This document shows positions 25,801 through 37,900 of a DNA stretch of 64,000 nucleotides, piece by piece. Positions within the stretch are counted from its first letter, which is position 1; each line of letters begins with the position of its first letter. Origin of the DNA: Amoeboaphelidium protococcarum (lineage: Eukaryota; Aphelidiomycota; Aphelidea); assembly GCA_023515745.1 (NCBI GenBank), contig JALECJ010000004.1, positions 992,001-1,056,000 on the forward strand, given 5' to 3'. The position numbers were made by a program, and so were the translations under genes. The notes beneath the pieces were generated by a model. It saw only the letters and a list, made by a program, of their open reading frames with translations, searched no databases and was not told the origin of the DNA.

Positions 25801-28800
25801 CTACTGGACAGAATTTTGATTCAATTACGCTTCTACGTCTGGATTACTCACACCTTAACGTCTTGCTTCTCTTCTCAAGCGCTGAAGCTTCCACTTGATT
25901 TTTTGATAACTCACAAAGGCATTGAAATCCTCATCAATGTCAGGCATTTCCTTCGGCAGCTAAAGTTGAGATTGCTTGTCCTCAGTCTTTTTCAGAGCCT
26001 TTTTCAATGCAGCGGGAAGATTTGACGGCACTCCTACATCTTCAATATCAATACCATGCTACCTGCAAGCCTTAAAATTATCAAACATCTCACGAGTAGA
26101 CTTCTGCAAAGAGTTTCCCTTAAAGAGGAGATCGGTCAGCTTCTCCTATCTCTGATCCTTACCATTTCTTTTGTTCTTCAAAAGCCAGTCAGGATGCTGC
26201 AGCCGCACAACTGGATTAGGAATATTCTACATGGCAGCAGGAATAGTGATCAGCTTCTGAACGGTTGAACCCAGACGCTCAATATAGTATCCCCAGTCCA
26301 GAATGTCTCTAAGATTAAAGTCAACCTGAGATTTGTCATTGAGCCATTTGCGCAAATAATGTCTGCGCACTGCAGGCTCAGCTTGGAAGATAGCAATAGG
26401 AATTGCCCTTTCAGCCACAGGAGAGCCAACAGGCCGATTAGCAATGACAAACTGACACGCAAGTCCCTTGTCTTTCACCATTTCGTCACCCAAAAACTCG
26501 GCCAGTCTCTTAGCAGTGCTAATAGATGTCGATTTTTATGAGCCATAATCCTCCAGCGTCTTGGACATACTTCTGTTCTCTGAAATATACTCCATCAGCT
26601 CTTCATCCGAAATAGTACTGCCTTTTGAGAATAATATATCCAGCCATCTATCAGCTACACGAGCCACGTGGTCATAGCATTCAGCCAGCGAATTTCCCTC
26701 CAAGAATTACTTGAACACTTCAGATTGAAAGATTTTGATAATTTTCAGTTCACCACGGCGCTTGATTTCAAAGCCTTTAAGCTCAGCCAGAGATCCATCA
26801 TCGTTAAAAACAGCGTATCGCTTCTTCAGCAACTTATTCTCCTCCTTAGATGCTGGTAGAATCATTGCACGGTAGGGGCCATCAACTTCAAAAAAGATGG
26901 AGTTCTCTGAAGACATTTCATATTCTAGAGTCTAAGGATTAACCAGTGTCTGATATTGATGGTTGGTAAACTGCGCATGAACAAGATGGTTCAACATAAC
27001 ACACGGATAAGATATCTTGATTCCTTTACCATTCTTAAGATTGAATTTGAACTCCTCAGGAAAACTCTTTGGTAAGATACACCAAATTCCATCAGTATCA
27101 AGCTCAAGAGGTCGACCAATCTTCTCGACAATTTAACGAGCCAGCTGAATAATGTTCGCACCTGTCAGACACACAATGCCAGCCATCTCCATCGAGTACC
27201 ATCTACTACCTTTACGCATCACATATCCGTAGAAAGAATTTAAAATACACTTGTGCGCCAGCTGGAGAGAGTCCATGAGAACAACCATCTTCTTAGCCTC
27301 ATCAACAGCCAGAACATCTTAAGACTACGCGGCTTGATCTTATTTACCTTTCCATTGCTTCAACTTTCCCTTGTACTCATAACGGCGATCACGGAATTTA
27401 CGAACAGTGTCCACGTAGAAGGAGTTCTCTCTCTAGCAGACAATTGACTCCTTTTCCATGACTCGCTCCTCCTTCACTTTATGGTATATCTTGCGGCAGT
27501 AATCAGACAAGCGTTTGTTAAAGATAGTCTGCTACTCACTCTCGGTCAAATCTGACCATTTTCTCCACGGCAACTCTGGCTTTTTGGGCTTGAATAACTC
27601 ACTCTCCAACTGATTTCTAACCATACTGACCTCCGACCTATCAGCGGGATAATACTCTCCTCTCCAAGACCATTTCATGGGACGCTGACATTGCGCGTCG
27701 GGTGAATAAAAATCACATGCAGCACAATCAGCCTCAGACACCAAGGCAGGAGGCTAAAGACGATTAGTAAGAATAATGTTCGGATACATAGCAGCCACAT
27801 CCAGATGATAAATCAAAGGACCTTCCATTCTCACTGGCTCATCACGAAGTTACTCGAGCTTATCCTAAACCGCACTTTTAACATCTTCATAGTTTGTCAC
27901 TTCTTCAAGAGGAACCTGAGACTCAACTTCGATACTGAACTGCAAAGCTTTGTCCAAATCGTCAATCAAATCCTAAAACTTTTCTGGGTCAAGCTTGAAA
28001 TGACACGGCAGGTCGCTTCTAAATACTCCAGACTCCAAAGCTTCTACGTGGCCACCGACATAAGTCTCGCCACTGAGAAGATGACCTCCAAATTGCTTAT
28101 TGTGCTCCTCTCTGTGCTTATTGGGCATAATCACGTTGGCCTTGTAAGCCTCGACCATGAGCAACATCTCACAAAGTGTACCAGAACCTTTACGTAGAAC
28201 ATCGTCCGGATTCAGGGGAATAATCATACAAAGAGAGAATATGAACGGATGCACATACTTCATGTACAAGTAGTAGGTGGCCACAGCGTCAGACACTGAA
28301 TAATCTGCAAGAACTGTAGGCTATTCAGCAGCATATGGAGTCATTAGCTCAGGATCCAACTCTTTCGGATCATAGCCGAGCTTGGCTTTAGTGACAGCCT
28401 TGAGACCTTGACTTCCGACCGGCAGATAACTATCACGCTTCACCCATTTCAGACAATCCATATGTGATGCATAAGAACTACAATACTCATCCTAATCGTT
28501 CTTAGCAAACCCAATTTCCTAATACATATCAAGCTCGTGAACCTTGGATCTCTACTCAATGAATGGCCAGTCAAAAAAGTCGCCATTATAAGTGACAAAT
28601 ACATGAGGCTACACTTGACGTATATGCTCATAGAATCTGATTAACAACTCCTTTTCCGATTCTTCATTGAATACAATAAACGGACCTTGAAATTCATCAG
28701 AAGGAGAATACTAAAAATCATCAATATCTTGCGACACAATTTCCCTGTTGGTGATGAGATATCCTTGGCCATCAATCATATAGGAAATCATCATAATCTG

Positions 28801-29709
28801 GTCCACAGCAACATCAGGAAACTTCAAAGGAGCCTTCGTGGTCTCTATATCAAATGCTAACACTCGCGGATCGGCAGGGATCAGGATGTCATGCTGCCGT
28901 TCAATGTATACTTTACCACTGTCTTCACTTACATTATACCAAAGACCGACTCGATAATCGTGATCAATAGCCACTCTAGTTACGAATGGAATGTCATACT
29001 CCCTAATATCAACTATATGATCCAGACTCTCAACCGAACCATTGCCGAGCATAGTTGAGTCATCAATGTCCACATAGTCATTGTCAGCACCGGCATTGTT
29101 CACCACATCATAAGTCTCATAGGAATTCTAACTCTACTTGTTCTTATTTACAACACTCATTAAAGCACGACGAACTTCCAACAACTCTTCGGCAGTCCTA
29201 AACACCAACTTCAAGTATAGACGTCTATTGCCTAGCAAATGATTGTTCAAGTCCAAGTCTTCCTTCTCTACGCGGACAGTCTTCTCGAGCAAGTGAGCAT
29301 AAGTTCTCCGCAAATACGACTCAACATCAATCTCTCTGCCTTTGCGGCAACAGATGAAAAAGTACGGACTCTCCACAATGGTAGTCTTGAAGGTGGATCC
29401 ATCCTAGCAAAGAAAGTAAAAGTCAACAGCTTCTCTACCATTAGGATGTTACTAATCCTAATTCAATGTGGACTACATATTCACCAGATAGCCCAACTTG
29501 CTTTCACTGCCATCATACGGAGGAAAGCCCAATTTAGCATCGATTTAGTTCCTTCTCTCAATCGCCTTCCACATCTATTCAAGCTTCGTCTAAGTCATTT
29601 CTACTGCACCTCCAGGTTTCCATTATCCTTGTTAATTACCAGAGTGGACGGCAGCAACATTATACTTTGTACTGCCAGTCTTTTACTTCTTTTTCACTAT
29701 GCCAAACAT
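22852..29709 (-). CDS. POL2: DNA polymerase epsilon catalytic subunit
   Basis: A single uninterrupted 2285-aa frame (yeast 2222), ATG at 29707-29709, TGA at 22852-22854. Leading-strand replicase. The N-terminus is [16 protein letters not shown]. Proofreading exonuclease: [12 protein letters not shown] near residue 286, [10 protein letters not shown] and [13 protein letters not shown]. Polymerase: [19 protein letters not shown], the CysX iron-sulphur motif [13 protein letters not shown], and motif C as ELDTDGIW near 870. The inactive second exo/pol half characteristic of epsilon follows, ending in the CysA/CysB zinc modules (CACCQS..., CTRCNQ, CRTCANQ). A 57-bp tandem duplication near the C-terminal quarter adds 19 residues in frame. 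The start lies only 33 nt from the next plus-strand ATG, with ACGCGT nearby. Confidence 0.98.
23676..23789. repeat. 57-bp tandem duplication (two copies) inside POL2
   Basis: Two adjacent 57-nt units at 23676-23732 and 23733-23789 differ at few positions. On the coding strand each reads EHRVKAQQFE-(A/V)-GHPTGAPS, so the duplication adds 19 residues in frame. Near-identity suggests a recent event in an exposed loop of the C-terminal half. Confidence 0.92.
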
Positions 29710-29742
29710 ACCTTTAACTAATGCTATTTATGGCAATTGGAT

Positions 29743-30711
29743 ATGTTACAACTGGACGCGTCGTACAGAGAGAGTAAAGAGAAGGACGAACGGTGGAACG
29801 TTGAAACAAAACAAGGTCGATCGGGTGGAACTTTGAAATCGCGCGATACACGGCTGGACAGATTGACATTGAGAAGGAATGATGAAGGAAAGACGATAGA
29901 TTTTGGCGAATCTGATGCGAAACGACGACTAAATCAATGGCTCAATTATGATCGATAGGCTTTCTTTATCATTATTCTTTTAAATTGTATCAAATTCATA
30001 ATGATGACTGCTAAGAATATGCGTAAACTTACAATAGCTACTTCCATATGCACATTGGTTGTGGCAGTGTTGGGGATTGTGTTGCTATCGTTTCAACTGG
30101 ACGAGGTTAATAAGAATGGTTTGCATAATTTGGTGCCGCAATCAATCATTATCGTGTTGATAGTCTTTGCCGCATTCTTGATACTGTTCAACTTGTGGTA
30201 CATTTATCAGGCTGCAAAAGGCTCAATTCAGGGCGTGAAGTTGGGAATGCTGATTAACACCTTTCTCCTACTGTTTGCATTTGTCATGCTGTGTGAGATT
30301 CTTATTCAAGTACATCACGTTAATGACGACGGATTTGATCACGGCATGAAACAAATGGTCGCGCAACTCGGTGATCTTTCTGACGGCGCCTCCAGTCAAC
30401 TATCTGAAACAGCATTGGTTTCATCACTTGTGATCTAGTCTTTCTAACAAACAGAATGTGATGTCTCGAACGCGTTGTATACTATATATGCAATTAATAT
30501 TGTTAGACATGCTCTCAACCTGCTACTGATCATCATATCTACTGTTTTGGTGTTTCTGTTTTTATTAAGTGTGCAGTTGTTTTGCGTTCTGACATTGCTT
30601 ACTATGGTGCCGAACAATGTAGAGCAGATTGAAGATTATCAGAGGTTGTTGAATCCAACTCAAGAATTAAGTGGTTCATACTCTTCAAAGACGCGTCACT
30701 CTCTAGTTTGA
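29743..30711 (+). CDS. Predicted multispanning membrane protein
   Basis: Open from ATG at 29743 to TGA at 30709-30711 (322 aa). The first 72 residues are highly charged (SYRESKEKDERWNVE, RDTRLDRLTLRRNDEGK). A hydrophobic stretch (AFFIIILLN) leads to an internal MMTAKNMRK and then about four transmembrane helices (TLVVAVLGIVLLSF; IIIVLIVFAAFLILFNLWYI; MLINTFLLLFAFVMLCEIL; LLLIIISTVLVFLFLLSVQL). I do not recognise the family. The internal ATG at 30001 is an alternative start; the codons just before it look UTR-like, but the upstream charged segment looks coding and is in the same frame. No function assigned. Confidence 0.6.
29756..29761. promoter_or_regulatory. ACGCGT box 47 nt upstream of POL2 start
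   Basis: A palindromic ACGCGT in GGACGCGTCG, at the position expected for an MBF-type G1/S element driving POL2. It also lies just inside the neighbouring plus-strand frame. Inferred from yeast POL2 regulation, not shown here. Confidence 0.4.
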
Positions 30712-31358
30712 TTTAAAAACTGATAGTAATTGCTTTAAATGTGTATGGCATATCATTATATATTGAATAGACACACTAATATACATGCTTTAAACGCGTC
30801 TTTGAACGCTTTCTCTTGTTGTCTCAGCTTGGAAGAATTTCCCTATAGGTGCGTTTTGTCCTTGAAATTTCTCTAAATCATCTTTACTCTTCATACAACT
30901 TTTAACATCTTATCAGAACTTTTATAAGTGATAGTATCGCACAGTTTTCGCTCTTTGTATAGCAGGTGAAACAGAGATAGAAAAAAAGTATTACTAATTA
31001 CTATATTGCTCAATTCCCTTCTCATTCAAAGTAAATTCCTATTCATATTGCATTCTCTCAATCAATTGTTCGCATCAGCTTTTCTCATCATCCAGCTTAA
31101 TCCAGCTCAATCCAGTCGCTGAATAACGCGACAATAGAATAAGGTATATGCCTGTTGATTGATATCAATGTATTGCTTGATCAGTTTATGATCACTATTC
31201 ATTCAATATAGCTATGTGATGTGTTCCGGAGTTGATACTGCGCCATGTTAATCTGAGTTGACCCATAATCTGATAAATAAAAAGAAAGAAGATTTCGTTG
31301 ATTCATTTCCTCATATTGCTATAGTATAATAAACTGTATGTAACATTATTAGCGATTT
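30712..31358. other. Convergent intergenic interval, 647 nt
   Basis: No convincing gene. It contains a block at 30875-30927 nearly identical to the sequence just upstream of the PI31 start (separate entry), and short repeats of AATCCAGCT near 31095. Otherwise AT-rich. Confidence 0.5.
30875..30927 (+). promoter_or_regulatory. Second copy of PI31 leader/promoter block
   Basis: The core AACTTTTAACATCTT-A-TCAGAACTTTTAT is shared with 33384-33436, preceded in both copies by an ATCATCTTTA(C/T)TCT-like segment. Here no ATG follows immediately. It could be a promoter/initiator element of an unseen transcript or a relic of a local duplication. Confidence 0.5.
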
Positions 31359-32498
31359 TCAAGTGCACTTTTATTAACTGGCAAGTTCGATTAGTTTCTC
31401 CAAGGTAGGCTTTTCAGTCAGTTGATGACGAAGAACGAGTCCAATAGCATTGGTCGAAGGAACCAAAACCCATTTCCCTTCCTTCTCGACTTTACGCAGC
31501 ACCTTGTCGGGCGTTGGGCGCTTCCACTCGTTTGGGAGCTCTTCGTCAATAATCAAAAGCGTATTAAGATCCATCTTGGAAAGAATACGCGGCATATCTG
31601 ATGTCAAGCGTTTCGCCTCCTTCACAATATCAATCGCCTGGGAAACTTGATTACGGAGATATTCGCCGATGACTGAATGTACCGAAGCTGGAGCAGTATC
31701 TAATGCAATTGAGATCGACTTGTCCAATTTTTCATAGTCTGCAGGAACGCCACCCAATACGCTCCAAACAACATCACTGAGGTTGAGTCTGTTAACGTGC
31801 GCCAACATTGTCTGCAACTGAGGAAGATTTTAGACCATACCTCGATCCATCGGGACTATGTCCAATACATTCTCTCGCTTGGTCCCAAATAGCATAGGTT
31901 CTAAAGCGCCCGGAGATCCATCAATTACTACGCGGAGCTGAAAGTCCTCATTCAATGTTCGCGACGCTGCCGCCAAGCTCGCGAAGGGTTGACCAGGCTG
32001 TCGTTCGGATGCGTTGATAATGATGATAGGCGAATCTCCTCTTGACAACAGACGATACCAAAATATAACACGACGAGAATTAACATATGGATTAGCAATC
32101 GAGAACCTGCTGTTCAACCCAGTCAATTCTCGCAGTGCAGCGTCGACAATCTCGGTCTTTGTCATCCCAGCATCGGCAGCAACTCTTACAACACCACACG
32201 TATTGCGGAATGCTGTATCAATTAGGCAAGACTTGCCAACACCTTTTGGCCCGGTGACGACAACATAATTCTGACGACGGTAATTTGACATTGAGATGAG
32301 CTGTGGAATGAGTTCTTTTCTGTCCGACAATTCGCCGCGGTATGGAGAGACTTTGGACCGGAACGCGATAGACAGCGCACGTCCAGGGCCAAGACGTGGA
32401 GCTATTCCAGAAATACTAGCCACAGTCACGCTACCAATGAAAGGCAATAGATTTGTCGCCAAATCAACCATTGAATTCAAATCCCTGTCCCATATCAT
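31359..32498 (-). CDS. P-loop (AAA-like) ATPase of unknown role
   Basis: 379 aa from ATG at 32496-32498 (MIWDRDLNSMVDLATNLLPF) to TGA at 31359-31361. Walker A is VVVTGPKGVGKSCLID near residue 90. A Walker B-like strand with Asp or Asn (SPIIIINAS) follows, then an IVPMDRGM segment, helical regions and a C-terminal winged-helix-like part (DKVLRKVEKEGKWVLVP). The frame is open a little farther upstream (to about 32567) and then overlaps the MYND gene, so the inner ATG is preferred. The order resembles STAND/AAA ATPases that are expanded in some zoosporic fungi, but I cannot assign a named family. It is divergently paired with the MYND gene 43 nt away. No TM segment is obvious beyond a weakly hydrophobic N-terminus. 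Confidence 0.7.
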
Positions 32499-32541
32499 TT
32501 TGAGTTTTTCTCCGAGCGAAAAAGAATTAAAATTGATTAAA

Positions 32542-33271
32542 ATGAATCGCACTTAGACAGGCTGCATAATTTGCCATAAGCCAGGAAAGAGGTGTGCCGC
32601 CTGCAAAACTGTATTCTACTGTTCCAAAGAATGTCAGGTAGGACACTGGAAAGTGCATAAACCAACGTGTCAAATGGAAGTGGAATCTAGGCGCCTAGCC
32701 AGCTCAAATTCGGTCACGACCGGCAAAGAACTTTTATAGCTTGCGTGTGCAGAGTCTTCCTCCCGTCCTCAAATCTGATTTTGCCCGTCACAACTTGAGA
32801 TCCAAATTCTGCGTAAAAGAAGGCACGATGGCTGTATCTCGCGATCGACTATTCACTGCCGCTGTTGCTACCTGTGTGGCTGTCGTGGCAATTGGCGCGA
32901 AACACGTGTTTCTTCAACACCTTTCTGGATGGAACGCACCTGGAAATCCGTATGCCAATAATCCACGCCGATTGAAGGATATTATTCCGTAAGACTTTGA
33001 CTTTCGTGCAGGATATATCATTCCGGGATCCGAGCTGAACACGGCGCTTTGTTGGGGCGAACATGGAGACCCGATCTTGCAGGAACTGTTGTGGGATAAT
33101 CTGGAAGGTATTCAGTGGAAAAATCAACTCGTGCTGATGAAAGGCTTGAAACGATCGCACACTATTGATGTATCGGTGGGAAACGGTCTTCGAATTTATT
33201 TCTCAGTCAATTCTGAACTGATGGACGCATTGCCTGCCATGCCCTCACCTGACGAATGCCACACTTAGTGA
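32542..33271 (+). CDS. MYND zinc-finger protein with C-terminal domain of unknown function
   Basis: Model of two exons, 224 aa. Exon 1 (32542-32744) begins MNRTQTGCIICHKPGKRCAA and carries the full MYND C-x-x-C...C-x-x-C...FYCSKECQ...HW-x-x-HK-x-x-C. A 55-nt intron is proposed at 32745-32799 (GTGTGC...TTGAG), because without it the MYND frame meets TGA and the following long frame has no good start, while splicing joins them in phase. Exon 2 has a hydrophobic helix (LFTAAVATCVAVVAIGA), then WNAPGNPYANNPRRL, DFDFRAGYIIPGSELNTALCW and LVLMKGLKRSHTIDVSVGNG. MYND fingers bind proline-rich peptides. The second half is unrecognised. Alternative: two separate small genes. Confidence 0.6.
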
Positions 33272-33383
33272 ACTCCTATCGACGCAAATGAAATACATGG
33301 ATATGCATGATATGTCAGATTTATATAAAAGAACATAACTTCATCGCAGAACGTGTTTCTTTTTCTTCTCAAGTCTTTTACCA

Positions 33384-33436
33384 ATTCATCTTTATTCTAC
33401 GTAAAACTTTTAACATCTTTTCAGAACTTTTATTAG
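33384..33436 (+). promoter_or_regulatory. PI31 leader/promoter block
   Basis: T/C-rich leader ending in AACTTTTAACATCTTTTCAG and AACTTTTATTAGG directly before the PI31 ATG (33438). It matches the block at 30875-30927 over about 50 nt with few differences, which suggests a shared element or an old duplication. Confidence 0.5.
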
Positions 33437-33437
33437 G

Positions 33438-34537
33438 ATGTCTGCATAATCAATATTTAAATAGCTGTAATAGATAATTGGGTAGAATCAGAATTTAAAT
33501 GCGCAATTTAATGTGGTAGCTTCCTTGGTGTACGCCGTCTTTGTGCACGCGGGATTTAGGCGTGCTGACTCATAACTCGACAATGCTGTGGCTATACCTG
33601 CATCCGTGGTTGATGGTGCTACTATGGCTGAATTTAATTTAAGACATGATTAATCGTCAATGAGCTTTGAAGTCAGATTAGTCCGAATGTCGAATTAAAT
33701 AATGATACACGCCACGACTTTGGAATAGGATTAATTATACACTGTGAATGTTAGATAGTCAGAGCTCTTCCCCTCTGATCGATATTCCACTCTGTCTGGA
33801 CAAGATATTTAGCAGATGACGTTCCCATAATTTATGAATTTATTTAATGAGCGCAAGCTGGATGATTTCTTACATTAAATAAAGGCTGAACTGATTGGTA
33901 AATTGATCCCGGGACTTGGCAAGGAAGGATATGAGTAATCTTCATCAACATAAAATTAATAAAGAGAAGATAGTCGCGTTGGTGGCCGACCCGAGAGGAG
34001 TGATGATCCTCTCAGAATATCATAATAACCCGGAAGAGGTGCTCGGCCGGATTATAATCGCGATGTCATACCAGAACGTGTCGGTCAAGGATATCCTTAC
34101 CCGCGCAATCCATTCTCCATTGGCTCTCAAGATGTAGATCCCATGGCATCGCTTCTAGGACCTCCAAGGTAATGTTTTTTCAATTTGATATTTATAAATT
34201 TTTAAATTATGAATGTAGTGCTGGCGGTGGAATGTTTGTGGGACCTGGACATCCAATGTTTGGTTAAGGGCCATACTCGTCCCCTTCATCTTCCGGTTTC
34301 GGACGGCCACCTTTGGTCGGTCCATCCGGTCAAAGGTTGCCTCCTGGAGCAATACCTCCTGGTGCTAGATTTGATCCAATTGTTCCAGACTTGGGAAGAT
34401 AGCCTCGTCCTCGCCCTCCCAGAAGGTATGCTGATTGATATATATTCTTCATGATCTATATTATTATCATGACTTGTAGCGGTGAACCAGACAATGATGA
34501 GTTACAACCGCCTGGCTATGGCGATATGTTCTTCTGA
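33438..34537 (+). CDS. PSMF1: Proteasome regulator PI31 (PSMF1 family), 331 aa
   Basis: Three exons: 33438-34168, 34219-34425 and 34480-34537. The introns are 50 nt and 54 nt (GTAATG...ATGTAG; GTATGC...TTGTAG). The N-terminal FP domain includes LVYAVFVHAGFRRADSQL, like the ALV-x-F-HW/GFR region of PI31, and later LYTVNVRQSELFPSDRYSTL. The C-terminal half is the Pro/Gly-rich tail: SDDPLRI, GPPRSAGGGMFVGPGHPMF, RLPPGAIPPGARFDPIVPD and a final LQPPGYGDMFF, the conserved HbYX-proximal tail of PI31. PI31 binds 20S proteasomes and Fbxo7-type adaptors and serves in proteasome transport or inhibition. In the standard code the FP domain is unreadable because of TAA/TAG codons. Confidence 0.9.
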
Positions 34538-34927
34538 CAACACACTTGGCACTATGAAAGGAATTATATATTCATCTTAACAATCAGCAATTTGTGAATA
34601 TTAATGAAATTGGCTCTGCACTTGTCTAATGATATGATCGATATTTTTCCTTGATAAGTCTCATATGCGTTTAAAGTGGTTGCACACTGTTAATCCCCAA
34701 ACACAGTCTTGATATCTATCAGCTTCATCTAAGATCACTCACTGTACTTCATCTAAAGCGTTGATGAAGCGATTGAAGTGGCCAACTTTCCGTGCAGACC
34801 GTTTCAACTGCTGTGCCGTAACTCTTTTCCGCTTGAAGCGGATTTAAACGCGCGCGCTGTTCTTTCCCTCTTTTCTTCCTTTTAAATTACCCGCCATTGA
34901 AAGAAATACAAACCCACTTTTAGTATC
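34538..34927. other. Intergenic, PI31 to MOT1
   Basis: About 390 nt. No gene is seen. A GCGCGCGC run and AAACGCGCGCGC near 34850 sit about 75 nt before the MOT1 ATG and may be promoter elements. The rest is ordinary AT-rich spacer. Confidence 0.5.
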
Positions 34928-37900
34928 ATGACTTCGAGGCTTGATAGATTGGTAGAGTTACTTCATAACGGCAGTAATAAGTATGTACGGAGTAGTGCTG
35001 CGTAATAAATTGCAGAAGTATGTCGGCATCGTTCTGATAATGTTCAGATCATGTGCGATAAAGTTTTATAGTTGATGACCAAGCACAAGTCTAGCTGGTC
35101 CACTCGTGTCAGTTGTGCCCAGGCCATTGGAATGATATTTAAAGAGTATAGTGGAGTAGAGTGTCAATGTCTTGTAGTAGTGCCTGATTAGTATTTAAGT
35201 TTGTCTGATTTATAAGACGATTTTTAATTTAGATTCACCTCATATCTGGAGGAAGATGAAGATAAAACATTAGATGAATTGAGTGGAATATCATTTTGCC
35301 CTATATCTTTATCACACAATGATTAATTGTCTCATGCAGGAGCTTTGAGATAGATTGACTGCGAGTATGAAATTATAGCTCTGGGGTAGAAGAACAGTAA
35401 ATCAAATGTTAATTAAGGAGTGGATGATATTAACAGTCGAATTGTTGATGATGGGTAAGATTCTCTAGTCATTTAGAGCAACGTAGCCACTTAATAATAG
35501 TAATAGACTTATTCTGAGGATATGTAGCATTAGTCATATATTCTCTCTATCTACTTGCATTGTTTGCGTATTCTAGAGAGTCGCGATTGGGAAGTTAGAC
35601 ATGGTTCGGTGCTTATTATAAAGTCCATTTTGGAAAGTTGTTCATTTTAGAGATTATTTAGTTAAAGCTTTTTCATAGTTGCAGAGTCTTAGATTAAAGA
35701 AGATAGACTTAATACTGATCAAGTACTTGAATAAATTAAGGATCTTAAAGTCAATTCGCAGATTTGTGATATTGTAAGCCGATTAATATCAGTCTTGGCA
35801 AAGGATAGATTTGCTGATTATTAAGGTGATTTAATGGTTGTGCCGGTGCGAGAATCTGCTGGATAATGTCTGAGTTTATTAATTTAACTGATAGATTATA
35901 GTAAATTGGAGAATGTTTAATTGATTTTCGATGCCATGATTAACATTTAGAAAGACACAGGTACTTCCGTAGATATCCCTGAAGATTAACGAATAAGAGA
36001 TTCTATCGCTATGAAAATTAGTGCTTCGATTGCTCTAAAATACTTTCTAGCTGGATTTTCTGGGCGTATTGACCTCTTATAAGGCGTTTAGTCTTCCCTT
36101 CACGGAGCTGTTGTTTCACTGCTATCTGATACTTCTGATGATGTCCGTGCTATTGTCTCATCTGCCATTTCGCCGTTAATCACTGGTCTCTAAAAGATAT
36201 GGTCTTAGTCATAGTTGACAGAGTTACTTATTTTGGCGTTTGAGATTATTGAGGATTATGATGATATCGGCGCGTATAGTTAGTATGTGATATAGCTGAT
36301 TTAAAACTTGATTATGGCTGATCTGTATGAGGACCACGTTCAGAGTGTGGTCCCAGTGTAGGAGGTTGTACATCGAATCATTCCATACATTCGACACAAT
36401 TCTTCTAGCGTTAGATTGTAGATTTTATTAGTGATTGAGTAACTGATTTAAGTTTATCACGCCAAGTTATCACCGATGCTGTCTGTCGTATTGAACTCTA
36501 TGATTTATACAGTCTTACTGGATACTGATTCTGCAGTTTAGTAAAAGGCTTTTTATGTGATCAGCTCAGTGATTTTAAAGATTTAATCCGCCGAGTTGGA
36601 AGCTTAAATTTGTAAACAGATAACACAATAGGGATTCATGCACTGGTGGATGTATGTGATATCGACTCCGTCTGGAATATGTCTTCCCGTTGATTATCTG
36701 CCAGACTTTAGTCGAGAGTGTCACAGTTTGCCATTTATGACTCCTGGCAAAATATCTGGTATACCTCCATTTTCTGCCCATCTATCAGTTTAATAGAATT
36801 AGAAGCATATTTAGAATTTGTCTCTTCTCCGTGAAAGACAGTTCAATCCTATGGACATTGCCATGATCACGCACGATCTTGAGGTGGTTGATTAGGATAC
36901 TATTTTGCGTGGTCGATTCTCTGCCGTAGAATGTCTGAGTTTGATGATTAACTCTGTCTTGCATGAAGATGGCATGCTTTAAGTCTTAGAGAATATATGC
37001 CAAGGATTATTATCCACTTCTCCGTTTACTGGCGCATCTTCAGCTCTTTGGTGTCAGTATCTTTCTATAATATTAACAACTTGTTATGATAGACTGGCTG
37101 GTAGTGATGTTTTGGAATAATATTTAGCCGTCTCGTTTAATCTGATTTGGGATCAAGTTAGTAGTGATGATATCAAGGTGGCATTTGCATAGTTTTTGGT
37201 GTGCGATGGTCATTATCAATTTGATTAGTCAAAGAATGAACACAGAAAGTTGGGTGCTATGGTCAAGTGCTTTATGAGCTCGATGCTTGATGGATCATCT
37301 GCTTATTATCGAGAGCGATGTGCAAGATACTTTGCAAAGTTTCTAGCTCAATCTATCGATTACGAGCAATTTGATTACGGCAAGATGGTGAACAAAGTCA
37401 TCGATAATCTCTTTCTGTACTATTTGCACGATCAGGATCATATTGATGTTGTATCAGATGCGATTTACTCTCCAACACGGTCGTCGGATGTTGTGATGCG
37501 CCAAAAGTGCATAGAGCAGTTATTTTCGGAGCTATTTCGACAATTTGATGGTTTATTGCTAGACAAATGTCCTTAAATAACATAGTAATGGCCCAACTTG
37601 AGCTAATTAAATATTGATCCGGTCTTTGTTGCATCGGCGTTCAGTGCGCTGCAGATAATTACGAAATCTTGCTCTAATTTGCGAGTCTTGAGAGGAATTT
37701 TTGATTCGGTGCTTCTGAAATGTATAGTGCTGCAGTTGCAAAGTCCCTACTCTTATATACGATGGCTCGGGGCTTAGACTGTAGAAGTTGCTTCATCTAC
37801 AATGAAGTAATTATCTGATGGTAAACAAACTCTCATAAGCTTTTTTTTGACCGAAATTCTCCCGTTGCTTGACCAGAGTAGGGATATCACTTTGAGGATT

